Positions 48,751 through 60,022 of a stretch of DNA of 64,000 nucleotides are shown here, one piece after another. Source of the DNA: Cricetomys ansorgei (Eukaryota; Chordata; Mammalia; Rodentia; Nesomyidae); assembly GCA_026225945.1 (NCBI GenBank), contig JAMJFZ010004075.1:372001-436000 (forward strand), in the 5' to 3' direction. The notes beneath the pieces are model-generated. The model did not search any database and was not told the origin of the DNA. It saw nothing but the letters and a program-made list of their open reading frames with translations. The position numbers and the translations under genes were made by a program. Numbering within the stretch: the stretch's first letter is position 1; each line of letters begins with the position of its first letter.

Positions 48751-49309
48751 CTCATATCATCGTTCTCTGAAACCCAAACCAAGTTCTTAGTTACGTGCCT
48801 GCAGGGTCTCCCTGAGCAACGTGCATATATATCTTTTATACATTCAAAAATAAAATTCAACATGAAATGTTAAGCCCAAGATTATATATATATAAAAAAA
48901 AAGAGCCTTACAAGGGAGCGTGTATGTATGTGTGTGTTTACAGCGTTCACCTTTGGGCATTTTCATAGCAAAAGTTTTGAGAGAGCTGAGATTAAAGCAT
49001 AAAATTGGAGACAATATCTTAAGCTGCAAAATCTTCTCCTAAAGTTTTCCTGGCAGCAACATCAAAGGCTCCTTCCCAGCTTGTCAGTGCTCAGGCTTCG
49101 GCTGGCGAACAACCAAAGACAGACCAGCTCGCTCTTGCAAGGCTTCTGTGTCACATATAGTTCCAAGGACAGCATTTTAAATTCCGTATTGACGCTCCTT
49201 GCGAGCCTCTTAATAGAAAGACAGTAAACGAACTGTCTGTTGTTGTGACTCTGGGTTACTGTGGACAGAACTTCTGCTCACAGGAACTCTCTAGGTAACC
49301 ATGGAAACA

Positions 49310-49480
49310 CAACATTCTCCGCATTGGTGGATAAGAACTCTCACTGCTCTTGCAGAGGACCTGAGTTCAGTTCCCAGCACCCACAAATGGCGGCTCACAT
49401 CCACCTGTGTCTCTAGCTCCCACAAGCACTCCCATTTGTATAGACCAGCAAATGTGCAAGAAAGCACACATATGGCTTTT
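49310..49480 (+). repeat. B3 (B2-related) SINE
   Basis: 'ggataagaactctcactgct', 'cttgcagaggacctgagttc', 'agttcccagcacccacaaat', 'ggcggctcacatccacctgt'. Inverted relative to the B3 at 51198, with exons 30-31 between. Confidence 0.88.
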
Positions 49481-49554
49481 TTAATTAAAAATATTTTTAA
49501 AAAATTAAAAATTGAAAGGCAAAAATGGCAAATTTCACTGGTTTTCTTTTTGTT

Positions 49555-49692
49555 GTCTTTCTGGTGAGGTCTCATGTAACCCAAACTAGCTTTAAATTCA
49601 CTAGGTGGCCAAGGATGGCCTTGAACTTCTGATCCTTCTGCCTCTGTCTCCCAACTGCTGGGATTTGAGACATACATACCACATGCCCAGCA
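49555..49692 (-). repeat. old B1-like relic (reverse)
   Basis: 'ggatggccttgaacttctga', 'tccttctgcctctgtctccc', 'aactgctgggatttgagaca' in reverse B1 order, diverged. Confidence 0.8.
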
Positions 49693-49831
49693 GAAATTTT
49701 TATGTTAGTAATAATAGCAGCCTTAAGCAGACAGTTGTACAGTACCCACTCTTCCGTACCCGTGTAGCAGGTGTATCTTTTAATACTTAGTGATTCCAAC
49801 AAAACATCTACATTGTTTCCTTTCCCTGAAG

Positions 49832-50039
49832 CTGCACAAGGAACCTGTGTGTCAAACGTTCCTAACCACAGCGAGATGTTCGATAGGTTCGAAGGGAAGC
49901 TAAGCCCGCTGTGGTACAAGATAACGGGAGGTCAGGTTGGGACTGGATGCGGGACGCTCAACGATGGCAGGTCCCTCTACTTCAATGGCCTTGGGAAACG
50001 GGAAGCCAGGACTGTCCCACTGGACACAAGGAATATCAG
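49832..50039 (+). CDS. RELN: RELN exon 30: end of EGF-3 and repeat 3 B sub-repeat; GC donor
   Basis: The exon is 208 nt, phase 1 in, phase 2 out, about residues 1436-1505. It encodes [20 protein letters not shown], then [37 protein letters not shown] and [12 protein letters not shown] at N1447 is a sequon. It ends with AG of R1505, and the donor is GCAAGT, a GC donor (AG|GCAAGT). The nearest GT, at 50044, would shift the frame at exon 31. Unlike repeats 2 and 4, no intron separates the FN/GK part from the D-L-D strand. Confidence 0.96.
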
Positions 50040-51092
50040 GCAAGTTGTTGATTGGAACATTTCTTCTGTTATTGAGTATCTTATAAAACACTTCTAGCTA
50101 TTGGTTATAATATGTGAAAAAAAATGAAGTTTAACTTGAACTGTATAATAAAACAGATGAGTCGTGCAAATTAGCACACCGGCATTCGATAATCAGCCCA
50201 CGCGCAATGTCAAGGTCTCTACGTCTGTTGTGTATTCACCTTAGTTTTCAAAAGTTCTACGTGATCCTATAAACTCTTAGATGCTCTTAATGTAAACCGA
50301 TGAAGCAAGTATATTTTCAGCTGAAAATGATTCCTCCATGTGCTTACGTGGTCCATGTGTGGTCACGTACTGGAAACTGCCCCCGGAAATTTTAAATGCC
50401 TACCCTGCCACCTACTGGTAAAACCAAGAACTGTTTGGCTCTAAGATCAAATGAAATAGTAGACACCTAAAATGAAACCTGCTTTTCACATCCATTAAAT
50501 CACCTGGCAATTAGAAGGAAGAAAGTGGGAAAAAAATAAAATTTTAGGCATGATCTTTACTAAGAATCTGGTGTTGCTTTTCATTTTTTTTTTCTACTGT
50601 CAGTCTTTTCCAATGTTCCTTCAGCATCTTGTCCCAAAAGTCCGCCTGCCCAGCAGGACTCGCTGGTGGCCCTGGACAGAGGCACCGTTTACATTACACC
50701 AAGTGGGGAACTTAGCCAGCTCACTCTCAGTCAGCATCAGACAGGAGATTGTCTGCCCTTCTAGAGTCTTGAACTTCTTAGTGGTCAATATTTGTTCCCT
50801 CATTTTGAGTTTCCAAGATTGCATTATCTAGATTTTTTTTAAGTCATGAAATTACATCACTGTCACAATAAAATGGGGTTCAGTAGTTTTCTTTCTTTAG
50901 ATCATTATACAGAATGACGTCACTGTTTATATCAGTTAACTTTCAACGTTTGCCGTTAGCTTCCTGTTTTCCGTATCTTTCTGCCCATGATCTGTCCCTG
51001 TGACTTTAGAAGTGGTACTTGATAATGATAGGAGTTTTTTTCTTTTGTTTATAAGCAAACTGAAGTGTGTGTGCTTGTTTGGTTTCCCTCAG
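50040..51092 (+). other. RELN: intron 30 (1.05 kb, GC-AG)
   Basis: The only non-GT intron of the seventeen complete ones: donor GCAAGT, acceptor GGTTTCCCTCAG. Reading is fixed by the protein (R1505 is AG|G and then [10 protein letters not shown]). No recognisable repeat. Confidence 0.93.
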
Positions 51093-51169
51093 GCTTGTTC
51101 AGTTTTATATCCAAATTGGAAGTAAAACATCAGGTATTACGTGCATCAAACCACGGGCTAGAAATGAGG
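51093..51169 (+). CDS. RELN: RELN exon 31: short repeat 3 B sub-repeat exon
   Basis: The smallest exon here, 77 nt, phase 2 in, phase 1 out, about residues 1505-1531. It encodes [20 protein letters not shown] and RARNE. The equivalent segment in repeat 2 ([12 protein letters not shown]) is inside the larger exon 25. Donor GTAAGC. The length is not a multiple of three, so skipping it would shift the frame. It lies between the GC-AG intron 30 and the 5.2-kb intron 31. Confidence 0.96.
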
Positions 51170-51197
51170 GTAAGCGGAAATATTTCTTAAATTTTTG

Positions 51198-51400
51198 TTA
51201 ATGAGTTTTAGCATTTTATGTGTATAGGTGTCTGTGCACGTGTATTCTGTGTCTCATGTATGTGCCTGACGCTTGTGGAGGCAACCCCTGGAACTGGAGT
51301 TACAGACGTGTGTGGGAGCTGGGAATTGAACCCGGGTCCTCTGGAAGAGCAGCCAGTGAGTGCACTTAACTGCTGGTCCATCTCCCAAGCTGCAGGCTGC
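51198..51400 (-). repeat. B3 SINE (reverse)
   Basis: 'tttagcattttatgtgtata' tail side, 'ggaattgaacccgggtcctc', 'tggaagagcagccagtgagt', 'taactgctggtccatctccc' head side. Confidence 0.9.
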
Positions 51401-51879
51401 CACACTTCTATAGAAGCAACTTTGGCTAATTAGTCTTTTTGTCCTCCCAAAGTCTGGTTTGGATTTATAAAGTAGTATTTCTGTCTCTAGGTCATCCTTC
51501 CCTCTGTTCTGCTTCATAGAAAGAGTTGTTCTTGGGACCCACTACCCCACAGCTTCTCCTCGAGTCCTTCAGCCTGAAAATCACAGCTGCCCTGGGTCTA
51601 GTCAGAATCAAATTGTGTTTGTTTTTGCGAATTCTACTTCTTTATAACTCTCCACGGAGAGGGAAGACGCTAGCAGAGATTTTTGCATTCAGTACGAGGA
51701 CTAAACTTGTTTTCATATTGATATTCATACATATTCATATGGTTCATATTGAACTGCATATCAAACTCTACTTGTGCCTTTGAACATTCTGGAGGGGACA
51801 GAGTCCTTGTATAATAGTTCCTGATAGCATCGAATGCCGACTTTTCTGAATGCCGATTTGCCAGTAGATATTGTCTTAG

Positions 51880-51985
51880 AACTGTCAAACAGGTGTGGAG
51901 AGGATGACACAGAGTGGCCCCGGAACTGTACACAGTCATGCAGACAGTAAGTAGACAAACCAGGATTTGAACCACCAGCTGCAGG
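51880..51985 (-). repeat. MIR relic
   Basis: 'gtcatgcagacagtaagtag' followed by 'acaaaccaggatttgaacca' resembles the reverse MIR ending AAGTGGCAGAGCCAGGATTT GAACC. Confidence 0.55.
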
Positions 51986-54900
51986 ATGTATGCCTTGGCC
52001 TCATGTGACCCTCCCTTCTCTTGACCCAATCTCCACCTCACTAGGCTCCCACCTTCCCTGCCCCCAATTACAAGGAAAGAAACACAGCAACAGCCTTGAA
52101 ATGTAAGTGGCTCCATGGGTATGCTAGAATCCCTCCAGAAACCCTGCAAGTGGCCGGTTCTTAGCACAGAACCCACAGGCTCCTCTGATGGATTTTCCTC
52201 CAAACTTTAGTCTTAAAACAGCATAGACACCTAAGTTTGTTCCTACTTCGGGCTGTGGCTGTGTGGGATACACTGGACCAATCAGTACCTGCTGGTCAGC
52301 AGGCTGCCGACACTGCCCATCCTCTGTCCATAGGCTCTGCCCAATGCTGGTCACCCCTCTCTGAAGGTTTAGGTGGCTTCCTGTTACCGTCCTACTACTT
52401 ATGCTCTAGTAATTAACAGAAGCATCCTTTTGCTAAAGAAGCAGTCCAGAAACTTTCATAGGCCACGTTACATTCCTTCGTCTCTTCCACAGATATGAAT
52501 GGAGCCTGTTTTAAGTCAGACAGTGTTGGGGGTGGCAGATACAATATCGCCACAATGTGCATCCGTCACAATGAGCTAGATTGTGCTGCAGTAACAAATA
52601 AGCCCTTAAAGCAAAATATAAATGTTTTCACCATTGTGCTACATTTTCTTTGTGGATTTTCTAATGCCCTCATTCCTGCACTCAAAGTAATGAAGATCTG
52701 CTGGGTGGGAACTGGGTGCTGCCAGCCACATGGCAGAGCAAAGATGTCCTGAAGGTGACAAGAGGCACAAGGTTACCATGTGCAGAATGGAAACAGCCAG
52801 GACAGCACAAATGGCCACCCAAGAGGCAGCTACAGGAGAAGAAGTCAGGCAGTAAACACTAACGAAAAAAACATAAAGAAGAAAAGTTTCAATTGCAAGA
52901 GGAAGACAGGAGCAAATAAACCATTGAGATGGAAAGTAAGCACACAGGGAGGTACTTATTTTGATAGAAGAGTCTGGTAGCAGCTCACCAAGCAAATGAC
53001 AGTTGATAAAGTTAATCCAGTGGAAGTTTGCATGCCTGAGTCTTGCAAAATTTCCATATTTGTACCCCATTTATATATAAGATGTTAAAAGACTTTATGC
53101 GAAGCATACACTTGTCATTGACATGAGGCTCGCTTGTTACAGATGCTGTTTGCACTGTGGGGCTAAATTCCCCTTAGGATGCCCTTAGGAAGCAAGTTGT
53201 CCTCAGCATCCATAGTCCTGACCCATTTTCCCAGCGTTGGTGTTATCCATATAGCTCACACACCATAGGCATCTCTCATCCTTTTGTTGAAGGCTGGTTG
53301 TTAGCATGTAAATCTGACTAAATCCTTGAGCAAATCTTTCCCAGTGATGAAAGTAAAGATTCTTTACTCACTCAAGCTGAAGCATCAATTTACATATTTG
53401 GAATTAAAGTCAAAATTAGGCTGTCTTCAATAAGACTAGGCAGGATGCAGATGGAGTTGGAGTTTAAAAAGAGAAATGTCTTACATGCTTCACACATTCA
53501 TTAGATGAGCTAAAATGGCTTGGCTTATTCAAATGTACAATGTGTTAGATGACACAGTTAATGAGGCTTAGCAACCGCCGTGCGTATGGATGTTGCTGCT
53601 TTGCTCCTGACACTGCTCCACTCCCCTGGGAGGCCCTCCCTCATCCGGAACTGAGGTTTCATCTCTGCAGACCTCTTTGCTGCATATAGGTAGCCGTGAC
53701 TCTCCTGAAAAGGCTAGTGGAGGGAAAGGCAGCAAGCAGCCCAAAAGGAAGGACGCGTCTCCAGAGTCACGCCACTTGTAATCTGCGAAGACTTCAGAGC
53801 TTTCAGAATTTACATTTGCTAACTTGCAAGTTCTCATTTATGGGGGGGATGAGATGGTATGCTGCCTAATACGTTATCATAAAGACCAAGTGGCTGAAAG
53901 CAACAAGCATGTGTTATCTGTGGCTCTAGCAAGTCAGGAAGGCGGGAGCAGACGCTGTTTAGCTGCAGGGCTCTGGGTCAGGATCTCTCATGAGCCTGCA
54001 ATCAAGACAGATGAGTACAGAGTGTGGGGACTCTGCCCGGGCTGGATGGTCTGTTTCAAGAAGAGGCCAAAAGCTTTTGCCAGGTTCTCTCCATGCAGAC
54101 CTGTGCACAGGCTGCTAGAATATCTTACTGCATGTAAGTCAACTCAAGAGAGCAGCATATCTAAGAGAACCGAAGACCTTCATTTTCCTTTTCTGTAGTG
54201 CTAAGAGCTCACACGTTATTTAGCAAGCAGCATACTACTGAGCTTCACCCCAGGCTCAATAGTAATGCTTTTATGGCCGAATTTCAAAAACCACATTCTG
54301 TTCATCAGAAGCAAGTCACTAAATCTTTCTGAATTCAGAGGGAAGAGATTTAAGTTCCACTTTTAAAAGAGAAAAGTATCAATGAATTTGCGAGCATACT
54401 TTAAGATGACACGGGTTACTGGTCTTGGACTGTAGTTTGAGAAGAAGCTAGAATGGGTTGGGAAGATTGGTATTCCCGTGAAGTTTTCTTCTAGTACTTC
54501 CATCTACCTCCTAAAGTGTCCGCCCTGGTTACTCCCTTACTCTCACCTCTTCTCTTCCTTTCCCCTTCCTCTCTGGTCTCTTTTCCATTACTTATCTAAT
54601 TGAATATAAACTACATTAGTTCAAATTAATAGCCACAAGAAAATGGGAATTTTGAAGTGTGTACACTCTCAGGCATCCAACGTCACCCTTGAAAGGTAAT
54701 AGAACATATTTCGAATAAATATTGGGAGTGAGTGCTTTTGCCAGAGAGCTCCCAGTTTGACTCACATGAAGGCTAGAAACCCCAGACTCGTGGATTTTTA
54801 TGTGACTCTTAGCTTTCCTGACACGCGGCTGTTCCTCCATCAACAGCACCTCTACCTCTCCATCCCTGCACACCCCACCACACTGTCTGCCCGGAGAGGC

Positions 54901-55424
54901 TCTGTTCTTTGAGTATCTTTTACTCTATGTTCAACTTGACAGATTCCTCTATCATAAACATATTAGACTGAATTCTCTGGAGATTTCTAGTTTTCAGCTT
55001 ATTTGTCATTATTTTCCTGGCATCATCACTTGCCGGATGGAGTACCTGAACTTCATGGAATGTCAATTTGCACTGAATCACTTTCTCTTTTGTCATAATA
55101 TTTCTCAAAACTTTATGCTTACTAAGTCTATGTTCTCTAATATGACAATAGATGGAGAAGTTCTGTATGGCCATTAGGTATATTTTAAGTTGAATAGACC
55201 ATAAATGAGTCATACTTTTTTCAAAAGTTAAAGTATAATAAAAAGTAAAGCAGACAGGTTTTTATTGGGCATAATTTCTATAAATGCTCTAGAAGTAGAT
55301 CAGTGTCCCTGTTATTATCAATATTCAGTACCAATTTTATGAACAATTGTGGAATAGGCCATTAGACAGGTAACTTTCTGCTTTCTCCCACAAAATATAT
55401 TTCTATAGCTGGTACTAATTTATG

Positions 55425-55660
55425 TACGCACACACACATATATATATGAAATATATGAATTTGCATATGTATCCATATATATCTATATATCCATATATGT
55501 GTATATATTTCTTTATAGTATGTATATATACGTATATGTGTGTGTGTGTGTATATATATATAAAACCATGTATAGGTGTGTATATATACATATATATATA
55601 TATATATAGGTATGAATACCTACATATACAGATATCTGCATACCTGTATATTCCCAGTCT
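55425..55660. repeat. TA/CATA-rich simple repeat
   Basis: Alternating ATATATGT, TATACGTA, GTGTGTG and TATATA runs with little other sequence. Confidence 0.93.
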
Positions 55661-56413
55661 TAACCGTAGCAGTTCTCTCCTTTGTTGATTATTGCCCTCC
55701 CCCTGTGTCCCCTTTTAAATGATGACATTTCTGGGAGGAGCAGGGTAGCACACGAGGCCCCTTGCACTCTAATGCACAGCTCCCCAGATCCTGCAAGCTG
55801 TGGCCTGTGGAGGGGCGGGCGGATGGGACAAGCACAGGAGGAGTGGCCCAGAGAAAGGGAAGGGGACAGAATGTGGAGAGGTGTGAGTCTTGCTGCTTCA
55901 CCCTTTACTGATCGGGTTTCACCAGCCAAGGTCTGTCAGAACCCGAAGTGCCGGTTAAAGGGCTGTTCTGCTTACCGGACCTCCAGACTGAGCACAGCTA
56001 CTGTCTAGTGCTTCAGCAGCAAGGATTCCAGCTCCCCTTGGCCATCGAGGTTGAGATATTTCTGTGAGTGTATAATGATGCCTTCGTAATGCTCAGGGTA
56101 GAATCTAAATTTCAAGTACGTAACCTGGAGCGGGTTTTATGTCTCTCTAACAGCCCGCTCATCACTCGTGCAGAGCTGAGTGGTCTTTGAAAAAGCTTGT
56201 GTATTTCTTGTCTCCATTTACTGGGAGTCAGTGCGTTAGGAACTCGGGAAATTGATGGGCTGTGTGTCTACGAATTCATGCTTGGAGGTTAGGTGGATGT
56301 GTGTTCCTTCTCTGAGACACAGTTTGAAGTTGCTGCAGTTCTGCTGTTTAAAAATACTGTCCCTCGCCTCTAAGAAAGCAGCCCAGTCACTGAATCTGTG
56401 TCCTGTACCTCAG

Positions 56414-56572
56414 GGCTTGTTGTTCAGTTCTCAAACGACAATGGGATACTCTGGCATCTGCTACGAGAGCTGGATTTCATGTCGTTTCTGGAGCCACAGA
56501 TCATTTCCATTGACCTACCGAGAGAAGCAAAGACACCTGCCACCGCCTTCCGATGGTGGCAGCCCCAACACG
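56414..56572 (+). CDS. RELN: RELN exon 32: repeat 3 B sub-repeat with Asp-box
   Basis: The exon is 159 nt, phase 1 in and out, about residues 1531-1584. It encodes [40 protein letters not shown] and RWWQPQH. The Asp-box reads [12 protein letters not shown], where human and mouse, as I recall, have Y-S. Donor GTGAGT. In repeats 1 and 2 an intron lies just before the IISVELP/FVYLELP strand, but here none does ([10 protein letters not shown] is continuous). The symmetric phases allow in-frame skipping. Confidence 0.96.
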
Positions 56573-56765
56573 GTGAGTGACTGCTCTCTCCAACTTTCCT
56601 GGTGGCTTTTTCTTAATCACGTGGCAACCAAATCCAACTTGCAATTTATATCTGTGTTAATTTACTGTCAATTTCCAGACGATTTGATTAAAATCATGGT
56701 CGCAAAGATATTCATATTGTTGTGTAATGAACCTTCTCCAACTGCTGCTCTTCATCTGATTGCAG
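56573..56765 (+). other. RELN: intron 32 (193 bp)
   Basis: Short GT-AG intron (donor GTGAGT; acceptor CTTCATCTGATTGCAG). Nothing recognised inside. Confidence 0.94.
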
Positions 56766-56954
56766 GCAAGCATTCGGCCCAGTGGGCTTTGGATGATGTC
56801 CTTATAGGGATGAATGACAGCTCTCAAACTGGATTTCAAGATAAATTTGATGGCTCGATAGACCTGCAAGCCAATTGGTATCGAATCCAAGGAGGGCAAG
56901 TTGATATTGACTGTCTCTCTATGGACACTGCCCTGATATTCACTGAAAACATAG
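56766..56954 (+). CDS. RELN: RELN exon 33: repeat 3/4 boundary
   Basis: The exon is 189 nt, phase 1 in and out, about residues 1584-1647. It encodes [40 protein letters not shown] and [21 protein letters not shown] closes repeat 3; repeat 4 begins around I1597. N-D-S at N1600 is a sequon. Donor GTAAAT. The exon can be skipped in frame, and exon 32 before it has the same symmetry. Confidence 0.97.
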
Positions 56955-57454
56955 GTAAATATTGCTACCACATAAAAGGGAGATATTTGATTAACTGCAG
57001 GACTAAATTAACTAAAACTCAAAAGGAATTTTCTATCATCTAATTATGTGCTTAACTTCCTTTGCTGGGAGAGGCTGGGGATGGAGGGCAGTATGTACTT
57101 TGTCCTCCAAAGTAATTGGTGATCCATGCCTGCGGGAACTGTCTTTCCTGGAACATGAGGAGGAGGAAGAGGACTTAAAGGCAGAAAAATGTCTGTCAGA
57201 GGACAGTCCTACATTTTGCAGTTTGCACAGTTGGGGGGTTATGACTCTGCCAGTAAAGGTCTTTGTAATACAGCCTGCCATGTTTCTGATCCTATGGTAG
57301 CTGTATATGTGAGAAGGAATGCCAGGGCAAATCTGAGGCACCAAAGACAAACCGTGATTTGAGTGTGCTATAGATTGAAATGCTGACGGCAAGCATACGC
57401 ATCACGGGAGAGCCTCGCTCTGTGCTGCCGTTAAACTTCTGTTGTCTTTGGTAG
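56955..57454 (+). other. RELN: intron 33 (500 bp)
   Basis: GT-AG (donor GTAAAT; acceptor TTGTCTTTGGTAG). Unique-looking sequence with a GAGGAGGAAGAGG purine patch near 57161; no gene seen. Confidence 0.93.
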
Positions 57455-57728
57455 GAAAACCCCGTTACGCTGAGACCTGGGATTTTCATGTGTCAGCGCC
57501 AACCTTCCTACAGTTTGAAATGAGCATGGGCTGCAGCAAGCCGCTCGGCAGCACCCACAGCGTGCAGCTCCAGTACTCTCTGAACAACGGCAAGGACTGG
57601 CACCTTGTCACTGAAGAGTGTGTCCCTCCAACCATTGGCTGTCTGCATTACACAGAAAGTTCAGTTTACGCCTCAGAACGATTCCAGAACTGGAGGCGGG
57701 TCACCGTCTACCTCCCACCCTCCACCAA
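57455..57728 (+). CDS. RELN: RELN exon 34: repeat 4, A sub-repeat with Asp-box
   Basis: The longest exon here, 274 nt, phase 1 in, phase 2 out, about residues 1647-1738. Donor GTGAGA. It encodes [36 protein letters not shown], the Asp-box [12 protein letters not shown], the loop [14 protein letters not shown] and [16 protein letters not shown]. It combines in one exon what repeat 2 splits between exons 21 and 22. The Cys loop matches the ECLPSMPSC loop of exon 22. Confidence 0.97.
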
Positions 57729-58859
57729 GTGAGACTTGTCATTTGACTGCATGTTAGGTTTCTGTCACCTAATTTGAAAATACTTGTGATGACACTCAGG
57801 AGCCATGCTTTTCGGGGTAATTATGCCAGGACTATCCTAGGGAGGAGCATAGTACAAGGCACCTTGCTGTTTCTAAATGTGACTAGAGAGTTCCAGAAGT
57901 TGTGCTTGTGACTTCTTCACGCAGTGATTTCCTCGATGGGTTCTCAGCTCTGCTGGCAGCTCTGCATCCAGCAACTCTGCGTTAAGTCTTTTCTGTGTTA
58001 AATACACACAGAGGTGTCTGTTTTCTTGGTACAATTCAGATAATGCATGCGGCCAAAGGATAGGGAGCGTGTAAGACACTGCCGCATGTTGCTGTTCCGT
58101 CTGGAATAGTTTTTCATGCACCCCCAAAGCTTAGAGCAGTGTCTGCTTCTAGCTCATGTATTCATTTTTAACACAACTTTTATCGAATACCTTTAATATG
58201 TTTAGTGCTCTTGTATCCAGTGAATAAATTGATGCCAGGACCCAACTATATTGTTTAGGATAACACCATCTAATCATCTGTTTATCATGTGAAATGGTAA
58301 CAGAGGTACTGCACAAGGTGCTAGCCAACCAGCCTAGGGAGTGTGAGGGAAGGTTCCTGAGGAGTTGGTATGTCTTCCAAGGCTTCTCCGGGTGAAGAGA
58401 AACAGGGGAGATCATACCTGCTGCTGTAAAGCAGAACAAAATTTAGAGGCCAGAAAAGCCAAGAGCTGATGGGGAAATTCAGGATTTGGTGATCCCCAAA
58501 GCATAACTGTGAGGCAAGCCGTAGGAAGAGACAGGCTGGCACTGGCAGGTGGTAGGAGGGCTTCGTCCATCACCCTGGGTGGCTTGGTCTTGATGATGAG
58601 TAACCGCCATAGTGTTAAGCAGAGCCGTGATGTCATCAGACTTCCATCTTAAAGCCACCAGTACCCACTGCCTCAGGCTGAGGGAGAACCATTGCAAAAC
58701 AGGTATTCGAAGTGACACTACTGAGAGGCCAACCGTTGGTAGACTGTGCTCTGCATTCCAGACAGCTCAGTCTTTTCACTCAGCCTTCACAATGATGGTG
58801 CTAGCCGTTACTGCGTGGTGAGGCTGCCTCTGCTTCTGGAGAAGGTGGTCTCTGGCCCA

Positions 58860-59180
58860 GTGCATCAGTACTTTTATCATTGCCGTGACAGAATACCAGA
58901 CAGAAGCAATCTAAGGAAGAGTTTATTTTGAATCACAGTTCCATCCTGGCAGGGAAGTTAGGGCAGCAAGTGGGGGGAGAGGGGGAGCTGGTCACACTGC
59001 ATCCACAGCCAAGAGCAAAAGGAAATGAATGCCTGGGCTGTGCTTTCTCCTTCGAATTCAGGACTTCACCCCACCCAGACCCCTGCCCCTGTTCAGAGGG
59101 GAGCTTTCGTCTCCGGCTAAATCCTTCTGAACGTACCCAGGAGTGTGCTTCCAGTGTGACTCTAAATCCAGTAACGTTGA
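58860..59180 (+). repeat. rodent interspersed repeat, family not assigned
   Basis: 'ttatcattgccgtgacagaa', 'taccagacagaagcaatcta', 'gagtttattttgaatcacag', 'ccatcctggcagggaagtta' form a phrase order I know from common rodent repeats. It is related in layout to the elements at 26947 and 36213, but too diverged to name. Confidence 0.55.
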
Positions 59181-59621
59181 TAATGAAGATTAGCCATCGT
59201 GCTGAGTCTATTCCAATAGCAGGCTATGAACAGTATAGAAAACAGGGAGCTGTGTCCAGATCTTGGCTTTAGAGAGAGCATGTTGAGAAACAACGCAGAA
59301 AACACAACAAAGAAAACTATTTAGGGTCAGTGGAATGAGATGCCCCATGCCAAAATGATGTAAGTTCCCAATTTCTTTCTTTGTTGAGCCTTTGATCTTT
59401 TTTTTTCTAGTGCTGAATAACAGTAGGATCCTGAAAGCAAACGCTAAAATCCTTAAAGAATTTCGAAAACACAAATAGAGATTTCCAGATAGCTTTTCTA
59501 AGCATACACATTGACATTCCAATGAGAGAATTGGAAACGTTTGAAGAGCACACATTCTGTTCTCCCCTCTGAGGGTCAAGAGGAAAGACCATTTATTACT
59601 TGGCATGAACATAAAAGTATC

Positions 59622-59754
59622 ACTAGGTGGTGGTCCCAGCAGTCGAGAGGCAGGCGGATCTCTGTAAGTTCGAGGCCAGCCTGGTCTACAGACTGAGTTC
59701 CAAGACAGCCAGAGTAACAACAGAGAAACCCTGTCTCAAACAAAAGGGGGGTGG
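59622..59754 (+). repeat. B1 SINE with 11-bp target-site duplication
   Basis: B1 with 'cagcagtcgagaggcaggcg', 'gaggccagcctggtctacag' and 'gagaaaccctgtctcaaaca'. ATAAAAGTATC occurs at 59611-59621 and 59755-59765, so both ends are fixed. Missing the first ~15 bases of the usual head. Confidence 0.95.
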
Positions 59755-59881
59755 ATAAAAGTATCTCAAAGGACAGGAAACTTGACTGTAGAAGAGAGTG
59801 CCTCATGGGGAAAAGCAAGATAAAATAGATATCCATGCTTTCAAAGTTGCCTATCAAGCCAACAGTGTATTTTTTGATTAG

Positions 59882-60022
59882 TTCTCCCAGGACACGGTTC
59901 CGATGGATTCAGGCCAACTACACTGTGGGAGCCGATTCCTGGGCCATTGATAATGTTGTGCTGGCCTCGGGATGCCCCTGGATGTGCTCAGGACGAGGGA
60001 TTTGTGATGCCGGACGCTGCGT
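59882..60022 (+). CDS. RELN: RELN exon 35: repeat 4 strand plus first half of EGF-4
   Basis: The exon is 141 nt, phase 2 in and out, about residues 1738-1785. Donor GTAAGT. The first base completes N1738. It encodes [30 protein letters not shown] and EGF-4 [19 protein letters not shown] at N1750 is a sequon. It ends one residue before the fifth EGF cysteine, exactly as exon 23 does in EGF-2. A GT two bases upstream would also be a possible donor, but only the one at 60023 keeps the frame into exon 36. Confidence 0.97.

Larger units (their letters stand above)
48339..49831 (+). other. RELN: intron 29 (1.5 kb)
   Basis: GT-AG (acceptor TTTCCTTTCCCTGAAG). Holds a MIR relic (about 48620-48750), a forward B3 (about 49310-49480) and an old reverse B1-like relic (49555-49692). 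Confidence 0.9.
51170..56413 (+). other. RELN: intron 31 (5.2 kb)
   Basis: GT-AG (donor GTAAGC; acceptor TGTCCTGTACCTCAG). Holds a reverse B3 (51198-51400), a MIR relic (about 51880-51985) and an AT-rich simple repeat (55425-55660). 52000-55400 shows no SINE or gene; 177- and 143-codon reverse frames near 51670-53070 have no recognisable protein and no splice support. Confidence 0.87.
57729..59881 (+). other. RELN: intron 34 (2.2 kb)
   Basis: GT-AG (donor GTGAGA; acceptor GTATTTTTTGATTAG). Contains an unresolved rodent repeat (about 58860-59180) and a B1 (59622-59754). 57780-58850 shows nothing recognised. Confidence 0.9.

Noticed and set aside
50040..50046. GT at 50044 as an alternative donor for exon 30
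   Set aside because: Using it adds five bases and breaks the frame into exon 31; the GC donor at 50040 gives the exact protein.
51670..53070. Reverse-strand open frames of 177 and 143 codons in intron 31
   Set aside because: No recognisable domain, composition like non-coding DNA, and the first overlaps a MIR relic.
56252..57043. A 263-codon + strand open frame covering exons 32 and 33
   Set aside because: Exon 33 is read in frame, but exon 32 is read in the wrong frame and intron 32 is translated. The spliced exons explain the region better.
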